Shown: positions 27,187 to 35,986 of the stretch, piece after piece | Layout of the letters: every line of letters starts with the position of its first letter | Numbering within the stretch: position 1 is the stretch's first letter | Assembly: GCF_042658685.1 (NCBI RefSeq) | Contig: NZ_JBHSQY010000001.1 | Source: Macrococcoides bohemicum | Lineage (GTDB): Bacteria; Bacillota; Bacilli; Staphylococcales; Staphylococcaceae | Length of the DNA stretch: 64,000 nucleotides | Strand: one strand, 5' to 3' | Program-made: the position numbers and the translations under genes | The notes under the pieces: generated by a model | The model's input: the letters and a program-made list of their open reading frames with translations, nothing else | Told to the model about the DNA's origin: nothing | Database searches by the model: none

Positions 27187-27897
27187 ATGAGTCAGAAGGT
27201 TCTGGTAGTAGACGATGAACAATCTATCGTAACTTTACTACAATATAATTTGCAACAATCAGGATTTGAAGTTGTAACAGCTTATGATGGTGAAGAAGGT
27301 CTAGAAAAGATTTTCAGTGAAAAACCAGATATCGTAGTATTAGATTTAATGTTACCTAAAATGGACGGCGTAGAAGTATGTAAATCTGTTAGAAATGAGA
27401 AAAATCAAGTACCTATCTTAATGTTAACGGCAAAAGATGATGAATTTGATAAAGTACTTGGATTAGAATTAGGTGCAGATGATTATATGACTAAACCGTT
27501 TTCTCCAAGAGAAGTTATTGCGCGAATAAAAGCAATTCTTCGTCGCACAAATACGATTAAGACAGTTGAAGATGAAAAAGATAATAAAGAAATTATTATC
27601 GGTAAGATCAAAGTATTGCCTGAACATTTTGAAGCATATCGTAATGATGAATTGCTCGATTTAACACCAAAAGAATTTGAGCTATTAATTTATTTGATTG
27701 AACGTCAAGGGCGGGTCATTACACGTGAGCATATGTTAAATTCGGTATGGAACTATGAGTTTGCCGGTGATTCTCGTATCGTTGATGTGCATATTAGTCA
27801 CTTACGTGAAAAGTTAGAAGATAATCCGAAACAGCCACAATATATTAAGACTGTTCGAGGTCTTGGATATAAATTAGAAAGTCCGAAACGCGAATGA
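27187..27897 (+). CDS. phoP: PhoP response regulator of phosphate starvation
   Basis: OmpR-type response regulator of 236 residues. The receiver domain has the acidic pair in VVDDEQ, the phospho-acceptor Asp53 in VVLDLMLPKMDG and the conserved Lys in YMTKPFSP. The C-terminal winged helix carries LTPKEFELLIYL and the recognition region GDSRIVDVHISHLREKLE. ATG 27187 follows GGAGGGA. PhoR overlaps its end by four bases (ATGA), and the pair sits between mdh and polA as in B. subtilis and S. aureus. Confidence 0.95.
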   Translation: MSQKVLVVDDEQSIVTLLQYNLQQSGFEVVTAYDGEEGLEKIFSEKPDIVVLDLMLPKMDGVEVCKSVRNEKNQVPILMLTAKDDEFDKVLGLELGADDYMTKPFSPREVIARIKAILRRTNTIKTVEDEKDNKEIIIGKIKVLPEHFEAYRNDELLDLTPKEFELLIYLIERQGRVITREHMLNSVWNYEFAGDSRIVDVHISHLREKLEDNPKQPQYIKTVRGLGYKLESPKRE

Positions 27898-29609
27898 TCA
27901 GTTTTAAAAGGAAATTGTTATTAATACTTACAACAGTTATTGTTGTAAGTTTTCTTTTACTAGGAACACTATTGTATCTTGCGCTTGCGAAGCAATTTAT
28001 TGACGGAGATAAAGTGGGATTAACAAAAGATGCAAAAATCTTTGAATCGTATGTAAGTGGCGACAAACGAGTTGAAGATTTAATACGTGATTATGAAAAA
28101 TCATACAATTCATCAATTCTTATTCTCGATAAAGATCAACATGTGATTTATAAGACAGCAGGTACATCGAAGAATGAATTTAATCAATTTATTACAAAAT
28201 ACACTTTAGGAAACAACGATAAAGTGAATTACCGTTATGATGGTTCAAAAGAGAAAAGTTTACTACGTTATAAAAATAATCAAACCGTTTATATTTTAAG
28301 TGAGATAAAGGCGATTAACATCGTACAAAAAATGATTATTAAATATTTTTCTATCGGATTGTTATGTATGTTCCCGATAATATTTATCATTGTACGTTAT
28401 ATCAATAAAAGCTATATCCAGCCGATTAAAGAAGTGACATATGCTTCAAAGTTATTGTCTGACGGTAATTATAAAGTACGAGTACCTGAAAGTAGTGTAA
28501 CGGAGACGAAAGATTTATTTAGGTCTACAAACATACTTGCAAGAACACTTCAGGATCTGAATAATGAGCAGAAATTACAACGTAATCGATTAGAGACAAC
28601 ATTACAGAATATACCAAGTGCAACAATGCTCGTAAACAATCACGGGGAAGTGGCAATTGCGAACGAAACCTATATTAATCTTTTTAATAAACGACAACCG
28701 ATAGAGCATGGGCATTATGAAACAGTTATTAAAAATCAATCAATTAAACAGATGATTAAAGAAGCAATAGCGATAGAAAAACCAGTCAACGATACCGTGA
28801 ATATTACAGTCAATGTCCACAAAAAATATTTTGATGTCGCAGTAGTACCTGTGCTATCAAGGAAACGGAAGAAAATAGAAGGTATCGTTATCGTATTGCA
28901 TGACATTACACAACTTAAGTCTTTAGAACAGATGCGTAAAGACTTCGTAGCAAATGTATCTCATGAATTAAAGACACCGATTACAAGTATAAAGGGCTTT
29001 ACTGAAACTTTAATCGATGGTGCTAAAAATGAGCCTGAAACACTTGATATGTTTTTAGAGATTATACTGAAAGAGTCTAATCGTATTCAGGTGCTTGTAA
29101 GTGAATTACTTGAATTATCTAAAATTGAACAGGCGAATCATTTTGAAATGACGAAGGTCAATTTACCTCAAAAAGTATTTAATAGCGTTGAAGTAGTACA
29201 TCCCTTAGCAGAGAAGAAAAATATTAAATTTAATCTGGATTTCGAAAAAGATTTATATGTGTTAGCTGAACCAAGTAAATTAAAACAAGTCGTAATAAAT
29301 CTATTGTCGAATGCGATTAATTATTCATACGAAGACGCAACGATTACGGTAAAAGTGTATCAGAAAGATCGGAACTGTATATTAGAGATAACGGACGAAG
29401 GCATCGGTATTGCACCAGAAGAACAACTTCGTATCTTTGAAAGATTCTATCGCGTTGATAAGGCACGCAGCCGTGATTCAGGTGGCACAGGATTAGGACT
29501 TGCAATTGTAAAGCATATTGTAGAAGTCTTTAAAGGAGATATTGAGGTGGAAAGTGAAGTAGGTGTAGGTACTACTTTTAGAGTGATTTTAAAACAACAT
29601 TTATATTAA
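27894..29609 (+). CDS. phoR: PhoR sensor histidine kinase
   Basis: Membrane sensor kinase of 571 residues that phosphorylates PhoP when phosphate is scarce. Order: first membrane helix (about 8-32), a short extracytoplasmic domain (to about 145), second helix (about 150-168), HAMP (about 170-225), a PAS domain (about 235-340), the dimerisation domain with His357 in FVANVSHELKTPITS, and the ATPase domain with ring boxes NLLSNAINYS and TDEGIGIAPEE and GGTGLGLAIV. The extracellular domain is shorter than in Gram-negative PhoR, as expected. Confidence 0.95.
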   Translation: MISFKRKLLLILTTVIVVSFLLLGTLLYLALAKQFIDGDKVGLTKDAKIFESYVSGDKRVEDLIRDYEKSYNSSILILDKDQHVIYKTAGTSKNEFNQFITKYTLGNNDKVNYRYDGSKEKSLLRYKNNQTVYILSEIKAINIVQKMIIKYFSIGLLCMFPIIFIIVRYINKSYIQPIKEVTYASKLLSDGNYKVRVPESSVTETKDLFRSTNILARTLQDLNNEQKLQRNRLETTLQNIPSATMLVNNHGEVAIANETYINLFNKRQPIEHGHYETVIKNQSIKQMIKEAIAIEKPVNDTVNITVNVHKKYFDVAVVPVLSRKRKKIEGIVIVLHDITQLKSLEQMRKDFVANVSHELKTPITSIKGFTETLIDGAKNEPETLDMFLEIILKESNRIQVLVSELLELSKIEQANHFEMTKVNLPQKVFNSVEVVHPLAEKKNIKFNLDFEKDLYVLAEPSKLKQVVINLLSNAINYSYEDATITVKVYQKDRNCILEITDEGIGIAPEEQLRIFERFYRVDKARSRDSGGTGLGLAIVKHIVEVFKGDIEVESEVGVGTTFRVILKQHLY

Positions 29610-29740
29610 TATTTTATTATTTATATTAATATTTCATTTTACAATTTGAAACTTTACTCCATATTTACTGCATCTTTACATTAAATTAATAATGTTCAAC
29701 TATAATTGCACATAGACCCCTTCATTTTAGAAGAAGATAA

Positions 29741-29778
29741 ACACAAGTGATCCTGAAGCAATCACTTGTGTTTTTTTA
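29741..29778 (+). terminator. Terminator downstream of phoR
   Basis: Perfect 11-bp stem ACACAAGTGAT (29741-29751) with ATCACTTGTGT (29761-29771), followed by seven T residues. The 130 bases between the phoR stop and this hairpin contain a 16-base direct repeat (29599-29614 and 29619-29634) and nothing else recognised. Confidence 0.8.
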
Positions 29779-29859
29779 TTTTCAAAATGCTGTTCCTTTA
29801 AATATGTCCTGAATTCAAGATGTGATAGACTATAAGAGACATACGATGGAGGTAGAAGA

Positions 29860-32481
29860 ATGAAAGAAAAACTAATATTAATTGATGGAAATAGTATCGC
29901 GTTTCGTGCCTTTTATGCATTACCTTTACTAAAGAATTCATCAGAGTTACATACGAATGCAATTTATGGTTTTACGTTAATTTTAGAAAAGTTAATTAAA
30001 GAAGAAAAACCAACGCATTTCTTAATCGCATTTGATGCAGGTAAGACAACATTTAGACATGCGACGTTTGGAGAATATAAAGGAGGACGTCAGAAGACAC
30101 CTCAGGAATTAAGTGAGCAATTCCCGCACATCAGAAGACTTGCAGAAGCTTACCAAATAAAGCATTACGAATTAGATAATTACGAAGCTGACGATATTAT
30201 CGGGACACTTTCAAAAGAAGCAGCCGAACAAAAGATGGAAACAATTATCGTAACCGGTGACCGAGATTTAACGCAGCTAGTCAATGATTATGTAACCGTT
30301 TATTACACTAAAAAAGGTGTTACAGACATTGATAAATATACACCACAATTCATTCACGAAAAATATGGATTTGGTGCTGAGAAAATTATCGATCTTAAAG
30401 GCTTAATGGGTGATAAGTCGGATAATATCCCTGGCGTACCTGGTGTCGGAGAAAAGACTGCGATTAAATTGTTATTAGAATATGATACGGTTGAAGGTGT
30501 AATTGCGAACTTAGATAAGATTACTGCGAAGAAACTCAATGAAAATCTTACAAATCATCAAAAGGATGCTGTCATGAGTAAGAAGCTTGCAACAATTGAG
30601 ACGAATGCACCGATAGAAGTATCTTTAGCTGATACAGTAATCCCGGATAAAGATGAAACGAAAAAAATTGAGCTGTTCAGAGAATTAGAATTCAAACAAA
30701 TGCTGGAAAATCTAGATACAACAAGTCAAATTGTGAGCAGTAAAGCAATCGAAATTAATAACGATTATCAGTCATTTGAATTCAAAGCGATCGATGCAAT
30801 CGCCTTACACTTGAAATGCTATCAGGACAATTATTTGAAGAATGAAATATTAGGATTAGGTATTATGTACAATGACGAAACATTTGTTGTACAACCTGAA
30901 GATATTACGAAGAATAAGTCATTTATCACATTGCTGGAAGAAGAAAATATAAAAAAACATGTGTATGATGCGAAAGCAGTTAAAGTAATGTTCGAACGAT
31001 TATCAATAAATATTGAAGGTATCGCCTTTGATACGATGCTGGCGAATTATTTATTGAATCCATCATCTACAGTGGTTGATGTCGCACAACTCGGACATGA
31101 TTTTGGATTAAACTATGTGGAGTCTGATGATCATATTTTCGGTAAAGGTGCGAAAGCGCATGTACCTGACAGAGAAATTTTGAATCAGCACATCGCAAAT
31201 GAAGTGCATCTTATAAATGACGTAACACCTATGATTAAAGAAAAGCTAATTGCGCATGAACAACTCGCTCTACATGACGAACTTGAATTACCACTTGCCC
31301 TTGTGCTTGCAAAGATGGAACTTCAAGGTATTAAAGTGAATAAAGAGACATTAATTGAGATGCAGGGTGAAATACAAGAAAGATTAGATGCTTTAACAGA
31401 AAGTATCTATAATCATGCCGGCAAATCATTTAATGTTAACTCACCGAAACAACTTGGTGTGATTCTATTTGAAGAGTTAAAGTTACCGATAATTAAAAAG
31501 ACGAAGACAGGTTACTCAACGGCAGTAGATGTATTAGAAAAGTTACAAGGTAGTCATGCGATTATCGATGATATTTTAGTATATCGTACATTATCTAAAC
31601 TACAGTCAACGTACGTTGAAGGGTTACAACGATTAATAGGTGATGATGAGAAAATTCATACACGCTTTAATCAGGTTATCGCACAAACTGGTCGTCTATC
31701 TTCAATAGATCCGAACCTGCAGAATATACCGGTTAGATTAGACGAAGGTAGAAAGATTAGAAAAGCTTTCGTTCCGAGTGGAGATGACATGGTAATCTTT
31801 GCTGCCGATTATTCTCAAATTGAATTGCGTGTCCTTGCTCACATTACAGAAGATGCGAGTATGATGGAAGCATTTACACATGGTATTGATATTCATACGA
31901 AGACAGCGATGGAAGTTTTTGATGTTGAAAAAGATGAGGTAGACAGCAATATGCGTCGTCAGGCAAAAGCTGTTAATTTCGGTATTGTTTACGGCATTAG
32001 TGATTATGGCCTAAGTCAAAGTTTAGGTATAACACGAAAAGCTGCACAACAATTTATCGATGATTATCTGGATAGCTTCCCCAAAGTGAAACAATACATG
32101 GATGATATTATTCAGAAAGCAAAGCAGGATGGTTACGTTACAACAATTATGCAGCGTAGAAGATATATTCCTGATATTACGAGTAAGAACTTTAATTTAA
32201 GAGGATTTGCTGAAAGAACTGCGATGAACACGCCAATCCAGGGAAGTGCAGCAGATATTATTAAACTAGCGATGGTACAGTTTGATAAAGCGCTGAAAGA
32301 GACAAACTTTAAAGCGAAGATGTTATTACAAGTACACGATGAATTGATCTTTGAAGTTCCAAAAGATGAAATTGATGCGTTTAGTCTATTTGTAAAAGAT
32401 ATTATGGAGCATGCAGTTGAACTTAATGTACCACTTGAAGTAGAATATGATTCTGGTGAAAGTTGGTATGAAGCAAAGTAG
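29860..32481 (+). CDS. polA: DNA polymerase I
   Basis: Repair polymerase and 5' nuclease of 873 residues. The N-terminal 5'-3' exonuclease includes LILIDGNSIAFRAFYA, DNYEADDIIGTL and GDKSDNIPGVPG. The middle 3'-5' exonuclease-like domain lacks the acidic proofreading motifs, as is usual in Bacillus and Staphylococcus. The polymerase domain shows AADYSQIELRVLAH (motif A), RRQAKAVNFGIVYG (motif B) and LQVHDELIFE (motif C). It heads polA-mutM-coaE, with 8 bases to mutM. Confidence 0.97.
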   Translation: MKEKLILIDGNSIAFRAFYALPLLKNSSELHTNAIYGFTLILEKLIKEEKPTHFLIAFDAGKTTFRHATFGEYKGGRQKTPQELSEQFPHIRRLAEAYQIKHYELDNYEADDIIGTLSKEAAEQKMETIIVTGDRDLTQLVNDYVTVYYTKKGVTDIDKYTPQFIHEKYGFGAEKIIDLKGLMGDKSDNIPGVPGVGEKTAIKLLLEYDTVEGVIANLDKITAKKLNENLTNHQKDAVMSKKLATIETNAPIEVSLADTVIPDKDETKKIELFRELEFKQMLENLDTTSQIVSSKAIEINNDYQSFEFKAIDAIALHLKCYQDNYLKNEILGLGIMYNDETFVVQPEDITKNKSFITLLEEENIKKHVYDAKAVKVMFERLSINIEGIAFDTMLANYLLNPSSTVVDVAQLGHDFGLNYVESDDHIFGKGAKAHVPDREILNQHIANEVHLINDVTPMIKEKLIAHEQLALHDELELPLALVLAKMELQGIKVNKETLIEMQGEIQERLDALTESIYNHAGKSFNVNSPKQLGVILFEELKLPIIKKTKTGYSTAVDVLEKLQGSHAIIDDILVYRTLSKLQSTYVEGLQRLIGDDEKIHTRFNQVIAQTGRLSSIDPNLQNIPVRLDEGRKIRKAFVPSGDDMVIFAADYSQIELRVLAHITEDASMMEAFTHGIDIHTKTAMEVFDVEKDEVDSNMRRQAKAVNFGIVYGISDYGLSQSLGITRKAAQQFIDDYLDSFPKVKQYMDDIIQKAKQDGYVTTIMQRRRYIPDITSKNFNLRGFAERTAMNTPIQGSAADIIKLAMVQFDKALKETNFKAKMLLQVHDELIFEVPKDEIDAFSLFVKDIMEHAVELNVPLEVEYDSGESWYEAK

Positions 32482-32489
32482 GTGGAAAG

Positions 32490-33407
32490 ATGCCGGAACT
32501 ACCGGAAGTCGAACATGTGGTAAGAGGTTTAAGACCGCATGTGTTAAATAAAGAAATAATAAACGTAGTATTCTCAGAAGCGGTTAAACGCGGTAAAGCA
32601 CAAGGTAAAGAAACGATTATTAAACACATTGAGCTGGATGATTTTAATACCGTAGTGCGTAATACTGTAATTGAAAGCATAAACCGCAGAAGTAAATACA
32701 TTATTTTTGAATTAATGAAACAAAGAAGCCATTTCATAGAGCAAGTACAAGTAATAGAGCAGGAACAAACATCTAAAATATATTTAGTCGGCCATTTAGG
32801 AATGGCCGGCGCTTTCTTTGTGAAAAGTAGTATTGAGGAAATTCCCATTCCAAATTACAAGAAACATTGGCACGTCCAGTTTGAATTATCAGATGGACAA
32901 AAGATGATCTATTCAGATATCAGGCGTTTTGGAGAATTTAAAATATTAGATGAAGCAGCTTTTATAAACTTTAATCAGGCTATTGCGCCAGAACCTTTTG
33001 AAAATAACGCAATGGCACATTTTATACAGCAATCGAAACTAAAGAAATATATGAATAAACCGATTAAACAGGTTATTATGGATCATGGTGTTATAAGTGG
33101 ATGTGGCAATATATATGCATGTGAAGCATTATATTTAGCAGGTATCTTACCGACTCATATTACACACACTTTATCGACTCAGAAAAAGAAGAAACTCTTT
33201 TCAGCGATTGTGGACGTATTGAATAAAGGTATCGAATATGGAGGGTCAAGTATTTCTGACTACCGCAATGTAGAAGGTGAAAGTGGCAATATGCAAAGTA
33301 AATTTAATGTATATGGCTTAAAGCAATGTAAGATATGTAATAGTGATATAACGACACAAGTGATTGCAACAAGAAATACGCATTTCTGCGAAAAATGTCA
33401 AAAGTAG
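32490..33407 (+). CDS. mutM: Formamidopyrimidine-DNA glycosylase MutM
   Basis: Base-excision enzyme removing 8-oxoguanine and ring-opened purines. The catalytic N-terminus PELPEVE (Pro2, Glu3) is intact, the beta-elimination Lys is in RRSKYIIF, and the zinc finger CKIC...CEKC closes the protein. It has 305 residues, longer than the usual 270-290, because of an insertion of roughly 15 residues near 75-90 (after FELMKQRSHF, before IYLVGHLGMAG). GGTGGAAAG precedes ATG 32490. Confidence 0.95.
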   Translation: MPELPEVEHVVRGLRPHVLNKEIINVVFSEAVKRGKAQGKETIIKHIELDDFNTVVRNTVIESINRRSKYIIFELMKQRSHFIEQVQVIEQEQTSKIYLVGHLGMAGAFFVKSSIEEIPIPNYKKHWHVQFELSDGQKMIYSDIRRFGEFKILDEAAFINFNQAIAPEPFENNAMAHFIQQSKLKKYMNKPIKQVIMDHGVISGCGNIYACEALYLAGILPTHITHTLSTQKKKKLFSAIVDVLNKGIEYGGSSISDYRNVEGESGNMQSKFNVYGLKQCKICNSDITTQVIATRNTHFCEKCQK

Positions 33408-33415
33408 GTGTGAAT

Positions 33416-34003
33416 GTGACAGTTATAGGTTTAACAGGTGGTATAGCAAGTGGGAAGTCGACAGTCGCAAAATATTTAGCGGACAATGGATTCATCATTG
33501 TTGATGCAGATATTGCAAGTCGCAAAGCAGTCGAAGCAGGAACATCTGGATTAGAAGAAATTAGAACAGTATTTGGAGATGGAGTAATACAGGAAGATGG
33601 AACGTTAAATAGAAAAGCACTCGGTGAGATAATCTTTAAAGATAAAAATCAAAGAGAAAAGTTAAATGCGATCGTTCATCCCCGTGTAAGAGATATTATG
33701 GAGGCAGAAAAAGAAGCGGGACTAGCACTAGGTAAACCCGTAGTAATGGACATACCATTACTCTTTGAAAATAAATTAGAGCATACAGTTGATGAAGTTT
33801 GGGTAGTTTATGTTCCAAAAGAAGTTCAGATAGAACGATTAATGGCACGTAATCAGCTTTCACTGGAAGAAGCTGAGTCAAGAGTAGCATCACAACTATC
33901 AATAGAAGAAAAGAAACAAAGAGCTGATAAAGTCATTGATAATAGTGATAGCTTACAATCACTGTATCAGCAACTTGAGTTACTTATTCAAAGTTATATA
34001 TAG
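33416..34003 (+). CDS. coaE: Dephospho-CoA kinase
   Basis: Last step of coenzyme A synthesis: phosphorylates the 3' hydroxyl of dephospho-CoA. The P-loop is GLTGGIASGKST. DADIAS and VMDIPLLFE are the other family motifs. GTG 33416 is chosen because TAGGTG lies 5 bases upstream and the protein then begins MTVIGLTGG, like relatives; ATG 33395 lies inside mutM without a ribosome binding site. From GTG 33416 the protein has 195 residues. Confidence 0.94.
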   Translation: MTVIGLTGGIASGKSTVAKYLADNGFIIVDADIASRKAVEAGTSGLEEIRTVFGDGVIQEDGTLNRKALGEIIFKDKNQREKLNAIVHPRVRDIMEAEKEAGLALGKPVVMDIPLLFENKLEHTVDEVWVVYVPKEVQIERLMARNQLSLEEAESRVASQLSIEEKKQRADKVIDNSDSLQSLYQQLELLIQSYI

Positions 34004-34066
34004 ACATTAATTTTAAGAAAATTATGAAAATAATTTTCTTAAAGAAAACGCTTCCTTAACGCTATC

Positions 34067-34105
34067 AATGTGCTATACTAATGAAAGAGATTAGTATAAC
34101 ACATT
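34067..34105. promoter_or_regulatory. gapB promoter with two convergent CcpN-like boxes
   Basis: A 16-base inverted repeat (34067-34082 and 34090-34105, one mismatch) abuts the gapB ribosome binding site. The left arm contains TGTGCTATACT (34069-34079) and the right arm, on the minus strand, TGTGTTATACT (34093-34103). Both fit TRTGHYATAYW, which I recall as the CcpN operator consensus of B. subtilis, where CcpN represses gapB on glucose. The -10-like TATACT (34074-34079) lies within the left box. No T-run follows. Confidence 0.6.
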
Positions 34106-34119
34106 GCGGAGGAGAAGAT

Positions 34120-35133
34120 ATGATGAAAACAAGAGTAGCGATTAATGGGTTAGGAAGAATTGGAAGAATGGTGTTCCGTGCAGCACTATTAAATGATAAT
34201 TTAGAAGTAGTTGCGATCAACGCGAGCTATCCTCCAGAAACACTAGCACATTTAACTAAGTACGACACTACTCATGGTAAGTTTGAATTAGATGTAGAAC
34301 CTGGTGACAATGCTTTAATCGTTAATGGTAAGGAAATTAAATTAGTTTCTGAACGTAATCCAGAATTATTACCATGGAAAGAGTTAAATATTGATATTGT
34401 TATCGAAGCAACTGGTAAATTTAATGATGCTGAGAAAGCGTCAGCACATATTAAAGCAGGTGCGAAGAAAGTATTATTAACAGCTCCAGGTAAAGGAAAT
34501 GTTCAAACAATCGTTCGCGGTGTGAACTGTGCACAATTAGATGTAGATACATATGATGTTATTTCAAATGCTTCATGTACTACAAACTGCTTAGCGCCAG
34601 TAGCGAAAGTGTTAAATGATAAATTCGGAATTAAGAACGGATTAATGACGACAGTTCATGCGTATACTAATGACCAGAAGAACTTAGACAATCCACATAA
34701 AGATTTACGCCGTGCACGTGCATGTGCTCAAAGCATTATCCCAACTTCTACAGGTGCAGCGAAAGCGTTAGCTTTAGTATTACCTGAATTAAAAGGTAAA
34801 TTACATGGAATGGCGTTACGTGTACCTACAACTAATGTATCATTAGTAGACTTAGTTGTAGATTTAGAGAAAGAAGTAACTGTTGAAGAAGTAAATGCAG
34901 CGCTTAAAGCATCTGCTGACAATGAACTTAAAGGTATTTTAGATGTGACTTATGAGCCGTTAGTATCAGTAGACTTTAATACAAATCCACATAGCTCAAT
35001 TGTTGATGGATTATCAACTATCGTTATGGAAGGATCTAAAGTGAAAGTATTATCATGGTACGATAACGAGTGGGGTTACTCAACGCGAGTTGTAGAGTTA
35101 GCAGTATTAATGGGTGAAAAATTAGCGAAGTAA
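34120..35133 (+). CDS. gapB: Gluconeogenic glyceraldehyde-3-phosphate dehydrogenase GapB
   Basis: A 337-residue GAPDH. It resembles B. subtilis GapB, the NADP-preferring enzyme used in gluconeogenesis, and differs from the glycolytic GapA in the N-terminal region INASYPPETLAHLTKYD. The Rossmann motif INGLGRIGRM, the catalytic Cys in SNASCTTNCLAPV and the His in TVHAYTNDQ are intact. The position coaE-gapB-nrdR also matches. GGAGGAG precedes ATG 34120 (or 34123); the in-frame ATG at 34081 falls inside the operator repeat and is unlikely. Confidence 0.93.
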   Translation: MMKTRVAINGLGRIGRMVFRAALLNDNLEVVAINASYPPETLAHLTKYDTTHGKFELDVEPGDNALIVNGKEIKLVSERNPELLPWKELNIDIVIEATGKFNDAEKASAHIKAGAKKVLLTAPGKGNVQTIVRGVNCAQLDVDTYDVISNASCTTNCLAPVAKVLNDKFGIKNGLMTTVHAYTNDQKNLDNPHKDLRRARACAQSIIPTSTGAAKALALVLPELKGKLHGMALRVPTTNVSLVDLVVDLEKEVTVEEVNAALKASADNELKGILDVTYEPLVSVDFNTNPHSSIVDGLSTIVMEGSKVKVLSWYDNEWGYSTRVVELAVLMGEKLAK

Positions 35134-35146
35134 TATAGATGATAAG

Positions 35147-35177
35147 ACATCTCTCTTAATTGAGAGGTGTTTTTTTG
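35147..35177 (+). terminator. Terminator after gapB
   Basis: Stem ACATCTCTC (35147-35155) with GAGAGGTGT (35162-35170, one G-U pair) followed by TTTTTT. Confidence 0.8.
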
Positions 35178-35267
35178 GATAAAAAGTTAAAATGTTGAAA
35201 AGGTTTGTTTTTGGATATGCATTATTAGGTCCTGGAAAATTCCACTCTTAAAATAAAAATGCGTATA

Positions 35268-35298
35268 TGTTATACTATTCACTATTATGTTGATAGTG
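35268..35298 (+). promoter_or_regulatory. SMR pair promoter: extended -10 and small inverted repeat
   Basis: TGTTATACT (35268-35276) is an extended -10. CACTAT (35280-35285) and ATAGTG (35293-35298) form a perfect inverted repeat with a 7-base centre over the expected transcription start, a plausible repressor site. No guanidine-riboswitch consensus is visible upstream. Confidence 0.4.
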
Positions 35299-35307
35299 AG
35301 GTATGTT

Positions 35308-35628
35308 ATGAACTGGATTAAAATTATCGTTGCGGCGATTTTTGAGATGTGCTGGGTAATTGGTCTAGCTCATGCTGATAATTGGTATGAATGGATACTT
35401 ACTGTTATCAGTGTTTCGATCAGTTTCTATTTGTTGCTCAATGCATCGAAATATTTACCGGTTGGAACAAGCTACGCTGTATTTGTTGGTCTTGGTGCAA
35501 CGTTAGTAACGATTGCAGATGTAGTATTTTTCAATGAACCAATAGGCGTTGAGAAAGTTATATTAATAAGTGTATTAATTATCGGTGTCATCGGTCTTAA
35601 GATGGCAACACCAGAGGAGGCGAAGTAA
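35308..35628 (+). CDS. Small multidrug resistance (SMR) protein, first of a pair
   Basis: A 106-residue protein with four membrane helices. The essential membrane Glu13 is in AAIFEMCWVIG, and the C-terminal part reads SYAVFVGLGATLVT. Its stop codon shares one base with the start of the second SMR gene, so the two are translated together and probably form a heterodimer, as in YkkCD-type pairs. Paired SMR proteins export quaternary amines or guanidinium; the substrate here is unknown. ATG 35308 follows GTGAGG; ATG 35287 lies within the inverted repeat. Confidence 0.9.
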   Translation: MNWIKIIVAAIFEMCWVIGLAHADNWYEWILTVISVSISFYLLLNASKYLPVGTSYAVFVGLGATLVTIADVVFFNEPIGVEKVILISVLIIGVIGLKMATPEEAK

Positions 35629-35942
35629 TGTATTGGTTAATTTTAGTACTTGCCGGTATCTTTGAAATGCTAGGTGTTGTCGTGATTAATATGTATTCAA
35701 ATACACATCAAAAGCGTTATGTTTTATTGCTAATTCTTACATTTGCATGTAGTCTTTATTTTCTTTCCGTTGCGTTAATCGCAATTCCGATGAGTACTGC
35801 ATATGCTATATGGACGGGTATTGGTGCAGTAGGTGGAGCAATTGTAGGAATTTTGTTTTACGGAGAATCGAAGAATGTATTACGTTTATTTTTTATGGGC
35901 TTAATTTTAGCAAGTACCATTGGATTGAAGTTGTTCCATTAA
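35628..35942 (+). CDS. Small multidrug resistance (SMR) protein, second of a pair
   Basis: A 104-residue four-helix membrane protein with Glu13 in AGIFEMLGVV and the family segment STAYAIWTGIGAVGGAIVG. It overlaps the preceding SMR gene by one base (TAATG). The ribosome binding site GAGGAGG lies within the end of that gene. A perfect bidirectional terminator follows 5 bases later, so the pair is a self-contained transcript. Confidence 0.9.
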   Translation: MYWLILVLAGIFEMLGVVVINMYSNTHQKRYVLLLILTFACSLYFLSVALIAIPMSTAYAIWTGIGAVGGAIVGILFYGESKNVLRLFFMGLILASTIGLKLFH

Positions 35943-35946
35943 AAGT

Positions 35947-35986
35947 AAAGTGTCACATACCGAATTTGGTATGTGACACTTTTTTA
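35947..35986. terminator. Bidirectional terminator between SMR pair and SGNH hydrolase
   Basis: Perfect 15-bp stem, 35947-35961 with 35968-35982, 6-base loop; T-run on the plus strand and corresponding run on the minus strand. Confidence 0.85.

Noticed and set aside
34081..34119. ATG 34081 as the gapB start
   Set aside because: It lies within the promoter/operator repeat and would add 13 residues not seen in GapB relatives; GGAGGAG lies after it.
35171..35307. Guanidine (ykkC) riboswitch upstream of the SMR pair
   Set aside because: None of the conserved riboswitch blocks could be found in the 130-base gap.
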